A stretch of 64,000 nucleotides of DNA from Pleurotus ostreatus/Saccharomyces cerevisiae fusant (Eukaryota; Opisthokonta), in assembly GCA_024196135.1 (NCBI GenBank), contig JAMQCK010000035.1:83358-147357 (forward strand). The letters run 5' to 3'. Numbering within the stretch: the stretch's first letter is position 1; every line of letters starts with the position of its first letter. Under the pieces are notes generated by a model. It saw nothing but the letters and a program-made list of their open reading frames with translations. It had not been told where the DNA came from and made no database searches. The translations under genes and the position numbers were made by a program. Below, piece after piece: positions 56,750 to 64,000 of this stretch.

Positions 56750-56965
56750 ATCGGTGGCGAGTGACAAGTTGAACTTCAGTCTTCGGTGATGGATCAGACC
56801 GATCGTCCATCGGCCGGACCGACCGGCGCGCTGCGCCGCGAGCGCTCCTGCGCATGCGTCGGACGCAACGTTCCTTGTCTTCGCCGTCCATGGGTATCTA
56901 CTAAAACCGTCCGCTGCTCTCCGTTCGCCTCAAGCAGAGATACTCTTGGATTCCTTGGATCAGCT
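56750..56965. promoter_or_regulatory. Divergent promoter region, METTL2-like gene and Rho GEF 2
   Basis: 216 bases between start codons, no TATA box. An in-frame upstream reading frame precedes the GEF start at 56966; I do not include it because homology begins at 56966. Confidence 0.4.
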
Positions 56966-59900
56966 ATGGTCGGCTCGCCAAACGCGCCTGGCGACGCGGA
57001 TCTCCAGGTTCTGTACGACGCGGTATGGAAGGCGTATGTCGAGGAACCGCAGGAGAGCTCGTCCGCGAGCATCAATGGGGAAATAAGGGCTGCCTCGGTT
57101 TCCAGCAGTGAGTTGTATCTCTTCTGCGTATGGTCATCCATATCCTGAACATGGGATCGCGGCATTCAGTCAACCACTCCATCAACGGTGAACAGCGGGA
57201 ACCTACTGCATCGCCCTCGCAGTCGCACGCAAGTGGACGCAGTCGGAGACCTCTCCCACCTACTCCTGGCTCTTCCTCGAGCGGCCCACCCCCGAAGCCG
57301 CCTATCATGAATTTCGATAACGGGTCGAAAGCAAGCCACGAATCGTACGTGTCGTTTCAGTCTTGTGTGAGCCCTTCTCATACTTCTCAGGGCACCGCTG
57401 CCCTACATGAATGGACGAGCATCCCCTCGCTCAACGCTATCGCGCGGTCCCTCCGCGACTTCCAACCAGTCGATGTTGGCGAGCTCCCCTCTGGCCAATA
57501 CCCCATCACCCTCGACGCTATACGATGTACCGGACGAACCCTCACCATCGTATACTGATTCTATCAACGCGCCCCCACCTCCCCCTGCCGTCGTTTCCGC
57601 CTACAATCCCATGCTGGATCTGGCTCCGGGCGTATCGGCGGAGACAAATGATGCATACGCCCAGCTGGTCGCCACACCTGACAGTGTGCCTGCGAGTGCG
57701 TATCCATCTTACGGTTGCGCCCGTACAAAAGGAGCTTACCCGTACTTCGCAGATCTGTACACTCCTACTGCTGCCTATACGGGCGTTCCCGACTATGCTC
57801 ACGATAGCCAGCCAATCGCGGGACCCAGCAATATCCAGCGCGGGAACTCAACAACTTCCTACGGCACTCAGTCCCAATACCAATCTGATTACGCCGGCCC
57901 ATCCTCTGTTCCTGCTCCGTACAGGCACCCAACCGTCGACCTCACTGATATCCCGCAGTTCGACGGTGGCGTCAACGAGGAAGAGTTATTCGAGGAAGAT
58001 CTCGAGGATGAAGACGACATTAACATGTTCGTCAATTTGTCTTTGCTTTCTCACCTGGCTATGCGCTTGCGCGACAAAGTGCCACGAGGCACGCACGTCA
58101 AGGGTAGCATACCATACCCTCGAGCATTCACGGGCAAAGACATTGTGGTCAGTTAGCGCTGCCGCTCAGGCCAACGTTGCAGCTCACGAGCATCTGCAGT
58201 CCGCGATTCAGTCGTCTATTCAGCGAGAACTAGCGATCAACCATGGCGTATCGACAAGCGATAGACGAATAGCCTTGCAAGTCGCGCGCAGCCTTCAGAA
58301 CCAACTCTTCTTCTACGAGGTCGAGTGGGGAGGGCGCGAGCTGCAGGATGGGGTGGAGGATGTGTACATGTTTCTCGACGATGCCGAGGGTCCTTCGAGT
58401 GGTGGCCTTGAGCGCGCGGAGCTTCCAACAGGAGTCGTCACGATGCTCACGAAGTGCTACTCTCCGAGCTGCGGGGAAGATACCCCTTGCTATTGCTATT
58501 CCTGTCCTCGGAAAGGAGCGGCGTTCACTGGCATCGTGCCGGAGTCGACCACAATGAGCACTGCATCATCTGAATGGCCCAATACGGTCGCGCCGGAGGT
58601 CCTGGCATCACTACCTGACAGCGAGATCAACAGGCAGACGTGAGTACACTACATACAATTCGTCTGACTACCACTGATGATCCCCTCAGCATCATCCACA
58701 AGCTGATCAGCAAGGAGGAGCAATATGTGCACGACCTCGACACCGTCGACCGCGTCTTCATCCGCCCTCTTCGCAATGCCAACCCACCAGTCATTCCCAA
58801 GCACGAAGTTGACGACTTCATTGACGATGTATTCGGCAACATTCTTGACCTTCGAGAGTGCAACAGACGACTCCTGGAGGTCATGTACGTCCGGCAACGC
58901 GAGCAGGCTCCAGTGGTGCAGCGTATAGGAGACATCTTCCTGGACGCGGCGACGGAGTTCCGACTGGCGTATCCCATATACGCAGGGCACCATCCGATGG
59001 CGGAGAAGCGGCTGAAAGAAGAGCTTGAGCAGAACGGCGCCTTCCGTTTGTGGATTGAGGTACGCGACGCACAGAAGCAGTCGTGTGTAAAGCTCACACT
59101 CAAGCAGGACCGTGAGCGCCAAATAGGCCGGGACATTGATGGCCCCAGACTCGACCTCAAGCACCTTCTCAACCGACCTGTCGAGCACCTGCAGAAGTAC
59201 CCCGTCCTTCTGGAGGCTATCTGCCGGGAGACCGCGGATGGTAACCCCGACGGCGAATTCCTGATGGAATCCGTCAAGGCGATTCGGAAATTGCAAGCTG
59301 TGGCGCAACTGCGATCCTTCCAGCTTGCCATGGGTCGCGGCGTGACGGGCAAGTGGGAGTGGCATGACTTGGTGACTACCGAGTATCGGAAGTCTTTGAC
59401 GAAGGACGAAGCCAAGCGACAAGCGTAGGTTGACAACCGCAGGTGCACTATGAGATACTGACGTGGTTCTCCAGCATCATCTTCGAGCTCATAAAGGGCG
59501 AGATGGCATATGTGCGCGACTTGGAGAACATCGAACACGTGCGCAGCGCTGTCTCGACTACCATAAACCTACGCTCACCCGCGTCATAGATGTACATCCG
59601 CCCACTTCGCGAGGCCGATCCACCAATAATTCCTCCGGAGCGCCTGAACCAGTTTATCCAGGATGTCTTTCACAATTACTCGGAGCTGCTGTATCACCAC
59701 CGCCGACTCATGGAGCATATGCACGAAGTGCAGCGCGACGAGCATCCTCGTATACGCAGCATCACTGCGTGCGTCTTCGACGCGGTGCTCAACTTCCGGG
59801 AAGCGTACATCGAGTACATCCCGAACTATCCCATCGCGGCGTACCGCATTGACGATGAGATGGCGAACAATCACAATTTCAAGGACTTCGTGGAGGTATG

Positions 59901-62379
59901 CACCCTCGTAGTGCCATTTTATGTGAGGATTGCTCACGGAGACCATCACAGGCAAGCATACGACACCCCGAGTCGCACAGGTTGGATATGAAGAACTTCA
60001 TCAACCGGCCGATTCCTCGTTTGCTTCGTTACGAACTTCTGTTGAAGAACATCCTGGACGAGACTCCACCCGGGCATCCCGACAGGAACGACATTCCCCA
60101 GGTCCTCGAGCTCATCAAGGCTCTGGGCAAGGAAACCGAGCCGGGTGTTATGTCGGCGAAGCAGAAGGTCGAGCTCTGGCGATATGCAAACAACCTGGTG
60201 TTCAAGCCAGGAGAAGCAGTGGTATGTATCACTGTCTGCAGGAAGTTCCTGCTCGGTAATTGGCATTTTCCCTCGCAGGACATGGACCTGAAGGACGACA
60301 ACCGGTCGCTCATCCATTGCGGCAAGCTGCTTCGCCAGCCAGATAGCAGTATTCCGGGAAACAACTGGACGGAATTGTTCGTCCTCGTCTTCGATAACTA
60401 CATGGTCATGACCAGGCCGAAGGAGTCGAAGGAGAAAGAGGGCATGACCAAGTATCACGTCAATCGCAGGGTACGCCGCAGTTCTCTCGCGCCCTCTGAC
60501 CCGTGCTCATCCTCACCAGCCCATCCCCCTCGACCTGATGACCCTCGTCAACTTCACCGATCCGCCCACCCAGCGCAGCACCGGCCTCCTCCGCAACCTC
60601 CGCGGCGGCGGCGGCACCCACGCCGCCGACCCCGCCGTCGTCCCCAGCGCGCACCGCGGCTCCGACGCCACCGACTCCCGCTCCGTCTTCCCCTTCACCA
60701 TCCACTACAACGGCCGCCTCGGCGGCACGCTCATCCTCTACGCCGAGTCGCAGCAGGCGCGGCAGGAGTGGCGGCAGGTGCTGGAGGAGGCGTTGGGTCT
60801 GAGGGCGGTGGTGCAGGAATCGAATAAGGTGTTTGAGATCGAGACGTTGAGCACGGATACGTTTTTGGTGCCGTCGTTGATTTCGTCGGCGTCGCCGGCG
60901 TGGAATCATGAGGCGTCGTTGACGGGGAAGGTGACCTGCTCGGTGCCGTTCAGTACGTTGAGCGCTATGCGGAGGTCTCTGAGGTGCTCACGGAAATCTT
61001 CAGATACTCTTGATAACCGTGCTTTGGTTGCGATCGGCTGCGAAGAGGGTGTGTGGATCGGGTATCGACATGATTCCAAGTGTGCGTACATCTCTCCCCC
61101 TAGCAACTTCCGTCCATTGACGATCTCTTTCAGCCATGCGACGTGTTCTTCACCTGAAGATGGTTTCGCAAATGGCAATGCTGGAGGACTTTGGGCTCTT
61201 CTTGGTATGCGCCGATAGGGTAGGTCGTCTCCGTCTATAACTCGAGCATATGCTGACGACGTCCTACAGTCCCTATTCGCCTACCACATCGAAGCACTGG
61301 TGCCCTCCTCCCCCCACAGCTCCAACGCCTCGCAAACGCCCCAGAAACTCAACGGCAGCCGCGAAGTCTCGTTCTTCAGCGTCGGCATGCTCCACAACCG
61401 CACCCTCGTCGTCTACGTCAAGCGCAAGGGCGTGAACAGCAGCAACTTCTACATCCTCGAGCCCGTCATCGAGCGCATCAACGAGAAGGCGAAGACCGCG
61501 GCGCCGACGAATTTCGGTAACCTCCTGGGGAGGAAGACGCAGAAGATGGACTGGTTTAGGTCCTATCGAGACTTTTCGATTCCGGCGGAGGCGTATGATC
61601 TTATTTTCCTGAAGGCGAGGATTGCGATCTTGTGCTCGAAGGGCTTTGAGATTATGGATATCATCAATGAGTGCGTTGCAGAGATAGGTTTGCGAAGGGG
61701 CGCGGCTGATGTGTTGCTTTGCAGCTTGAGCAGCGTGTCCATACCTGCTCGCGATGACATGCGGCTAGCGAACTTGACCAGGCGACTGGACTCCTGCAAA
61801 CCGATGGGCATGTTCCGCTGTACGGACGACGAGTTCTTGCTCTGTTATGACGGTGAGTAATTTGGCTCTTGCGTCAAAAACGCCACTAACTCCTTCTCAG
61901 AATTCGGGATTCACGTCAATAAGCACGGTCAACCAAGCCGCACAAGTAATTCCATCGAGTGGGAGGGGACCGCCGAGCGCGTTGCCTTCCATCCACCGTA
62001 CATCCTACTCTTCGACACGCGCTTCATCGAGATACGCCATGTCCAGACAGGCCTGCTCGCGCAAGTCATCCCGGGCAACGACATGCATTGTATCTGGGAC
62101 GGGCGAGGTCTTAACGCGAGCCACTACCCAATGCCCGTCGACGGGACCGACAACATGGTGCAGGAGGCGCGCGTACACGGTGTCATGAAAGCACCGGAGC
62201 CTCCCTCCTCGCAAGGCGGCTTCCGATCAAGCAGGCCCGTCGCACAGCATGTGTTCGAGTTGATACCTACCATCCCACTATACCTACCCGGCTCGCTGGC
62301 GTCGCCGAGCACACCCGTTTACTACCCACAGTCCTTCTCTCCACCTCGCTCTCCTCCCCTCCAACCTTACAGGGGGTGA
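56966..62379 (+). CDS. Rho1-type guanine nucleotide exchange factor 2 (DEP-DH-DH-PH-CNH)
   Basis: Paralogue of Rho GEF 1. It opens M-V-G-S-P-N-A-P-G-D-A-D-L-Q-V-L-Y-D-A-V-W-K-A-Y, matching the GEF 1 N-terminus, and shares an R-P-L-P-P-T-P motif. An intron of about 103 bases (57365-57467) is needed to reach the Ser/Pro-rich second half. Next: DEP (L-R-D-K-V-P-R-G-T-H-V-K-G, L-F-F-Y-E-V-E-W-G), DH1 (I-I-H-K-L-I-S-K-E-E-Q-Y-V-H-D-L ... R-P-V-E-H-L-Q-K-Y-P-V-L-L-E), DH2 (I-I-F-E-L-I-K-G-E-M-A-Y-V-R-D-L ... R-P-I-P-R-L-L-R-Y-E-L-L-L-K), PH and CNH (C-S-V-P-F ... F-H-P-P-Y-I-L-L-F-D-T-R-F-I-E-I-R). It is expected to act on Rho1. A 48-base intron at 59060-59107 sits inside DH1 and has no counterpart in GEF 1. 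The N-terminal linker is shorter than in GEF 1. Confidence 0.9.
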
Positions 62380-63136
62380 ATGGGATGACTACATACTATC
62401 TGGCTTTGCTCTGCTGATTCGAGGGGTATTTACCTATTATTATTACTTGCATTCTGTACGCACTCTTCTCTGTAGCAACATTTCTTTGCATTGCTTTCCT
62501 ACTGATGGTCACTCCTTGTGTGCGAGCGAGCGGACGGCGAGAACAAGGAGTGAAGGACGCCAAGTGGCGGCGTCGAGAATGCCATGGAAAGTTCAACTTG
62601 GGTTCCGGAGGTTTCCGAGCCCAGGCCCGGACTTAAAGTGGGCTTTCCTAATTTGGACAATAGCGGTCACGCCGATTTCATCATCCTTGATCCAAAGTTG
62701 AACTTGAGATCGGAATCTGCTTCCGGCGCGTAAGGACTCCAGCGTCAACACAGGAGAAACGCCCATATTCATTTGCGCAGGACCCACAAGAAGGGCTTCT
62801 TTGCAGCCCTCGTCGTCGTTCTCAGTTGCAGGTTGTATTCCGAAGTTCGGAATGCCAGCATTATTGTGCGGGGAACGCCGCCTGCCCGACGCTGGACGCA
62901 CTCGGCATGGTGGTCGTGTCTCAAACACGGCTTGACTTGTGTCCCTCTCGGCAGCAGAATTTCAACTGCAAACAGCCGTTCGGAACGGTGCCGCTCGTCA
63001 TAAAGGTGGCCGACGCTAGCTGAGCAATTCTGGTCGTTCCCCGCGTTCATCTTCCGCGTAAATTTCCCGCGTCAGACCTTCGTGGTGTACACGCTATTAC
63101 GCTTCAGTTTGGCGGTGAGGTAGAAGGTCTCAGCCC
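62380..63136. other. Intergenic, no supported gene
   Basis: 3' flank of Rho GEF 2 and upstream region of the RTA1-family gene. Short frames on both strands lack motifs. Confidence 0.5.
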
Positions 63137-63142
63137 TATATA
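63137..63142 (+). promoter_or_regulatory. Candidate TATA box for the RTA1-family gene
   Basis: TATATA, 83 bases before the start codon at 63220. Confidence 0.4.
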
Positions 63143-63219
63143 CAGCGCTACACAACAAGCCGGCATCCTTTCGCGTCTCTCGTTCCCCCTTCGTCCCCCT
63201 TTACGCGCACTCCCCCGCG

Positions 63220-64000
63220 ATGGTGCTCGATCAGCGAATATATCCCTACGGCTACATACCCACAGAGTATGTCTGCATCATCTTCCTTGTGCTTTTCTCC
63301 ATCTCCACTGGTGCGTGCCTTCCCTCCCTCCGCCTCTATCCATTTTATAAAACAAACCGTAGCCGCGCACTTGGGCCAGGCGATCTGGTACCGCATGTGG
63401 TGGTTGATAGCCACCACCGTGTTCTGTGGCATATTGGAGATTATGGGATGGGCCGCTCGGTTATGGAGCAGTAAAAATCCATCAAGTCCGGATCCCTTCG
63501 AGATGCAGTGAGTGACAGTGCGTTGGGTGTGAAGCCGTTATCTTAACTCCCACTCCCCCAGAATTGTGTGTACCATCCTAGGTACGTAGAACGAGAATAC
63601 TTCCGAGTCGCACATTTGTTGACCGATCGCCAGGCCCAACACCCCTCCTTGCTGCCCAGTTTATTATATCGGCCCTCATGATCAGCCGTCTGGGCCACAA
63701 ATACAGCCGCTTCGTGCCCAAGATCTGTACGCCTCCTCCTCATCGTGTATTGTTGAACACAGCTGATAGCCTTTACAGACACCTCTGTGTTCTTCTGCTG
63801 TGTACGTCTTCTCCCCCACGGATAGCGATCTATCATCGCTCACAAAAATCCAGGACATCATCGCCCTCGTCATTCAAGCCGTCGGCGGTGGCATGGCCGC
63901 AACAGCCCTCGACCAGAACAAGGACGCAGACAAGGGCGGCAACATCATGCTCGGGGGTATTTGCTTCCAGCTAGGTGCGTGCCCGTCCTTCCTTACCCTT
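63220..64000 (+). CDS. RTA1-family seven-helix membrane protein, 5' part, runs off the right edge
   Basis: Start at 63220 (MVLDQRIYPYGYIPTEYVCI). Several small exons are visible. The first helix (Y-V-C-I-I-F-L-V-L-F-S-I-S-T) is followed after an intron by A-H-L-G-Q-A-I-W-Y-R-M-W-W-L-I-A-T-T, then I-L-E-I-M-G-W-A-A-R, A-A-Q-F-I-I-S-A-L-M-I-S-R-L-G and the signature D-I-I-A-L-V-I-Q-A-V-G-G-G-M-A-A. These match the RTA1/RTM1/Rsb1 family of fungal plasma-membrane proteins, linked to lipid translocation and resistance to toxic lipids or azoles. The remaining helices lie beyond the window. The family call is firm; the substrate is unknown. Confidence 0.88.

Noticed and set aside
57411..58643. One 410-codon plus-strand frame covering the Rho GEF 2 N-terminal and DEP regions
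   Set aside because: Only its 3' part (after about 58198) is real coding sequence. Upstream, another frame encodes the conserved N-terminal part of the DEP domain, and an intron after G-K-D-I-V joins the two.
58627..59538. Minus-strand open frames of ~300 and ~257 codons opposite Rho GEF 2
   Set aside because: The plus strand here encodes clear DH-domain sequence matched in Rho GEF 1; the antisense frames have no recognisable content.

Overview
This window is nuclear DNA from a filamentous basidiomycete fungus, most likely an Agaricomycete; a polypore-like lineage is a guess. Genes are GC-rich and dense. Almost all are split by short GT-AG introns of about 45-60 bases. Several proteins carry sequence signatures I know from mushroom-forming fungi: the RAD7 N-terminus, Agaricomycete F-box proteins, Ytp1-like and RTA1 membrane proteins, and a long-form tRNase Z. 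I see no insertion sequence, CRISPR array, rRNA operon or intact transposon.

Left part (1-20 kb): RAD7 (partial, minus) is head-to-head with a ZNF511-like zinc-finger gene. A glycine-rich membrane protein and a low-complexity protein follow. TAH18/NDOR1 (cytosolic Fe-S assembly) is head-to-head with an FMP52-like gene. An F-box gene is head-to-head with a Ytp1-like membrane protein. A 1045-residue coiled-coil/low-complexity protein closes this part.

Middle (20-44 kb): an intron-containing tRNA-Pro, two tandem minus-strand genes and one plus-strand gene of a family that looks like a degenerate HNH_2 nuclease fold, a low-complexity protein, tRNase Z (TRZ1) head-to-head with an F-box gene, a DUF6697-like gene, another F-box gene, and a large Rho1-type GEF.

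Right part (44-64 kb): an intron-containing tRNA-Asn, WAPL (cohesin release), a UBXN1-like Cdc48 cofactor head-to-head with a UBL-WLM metalloprotease, a fourth F-box gene, a second DUF6697-like gene, a METTL2/Trm140-like tRNA m3C methyltransferase, a second Rho1-type GEF and the start of an RTA1-family gene.

Three features stand out. The two Rho GEFs are paralogues about 13 kb apart, and each carries two consecutive DH domains between DEP and PH-CNH. The three HNH_2-like genes all have alanine where the catalytic histidine is expected. F-box, DUF6697-like and RhoGEF genes occur together twice, suggesting an old segmental duplication. Most genes are housekeeping; functional links are local: tRNA processing (TRZ1, METTL2-like), genome maintenance (RAD7, WAPL, WLM protease), Cdc48/ubiquitin biology (UBXN1-like, WLM, F-box) and Rho1/cell-wall signalling (the two GEFs). 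Splice sites were placed by eye.
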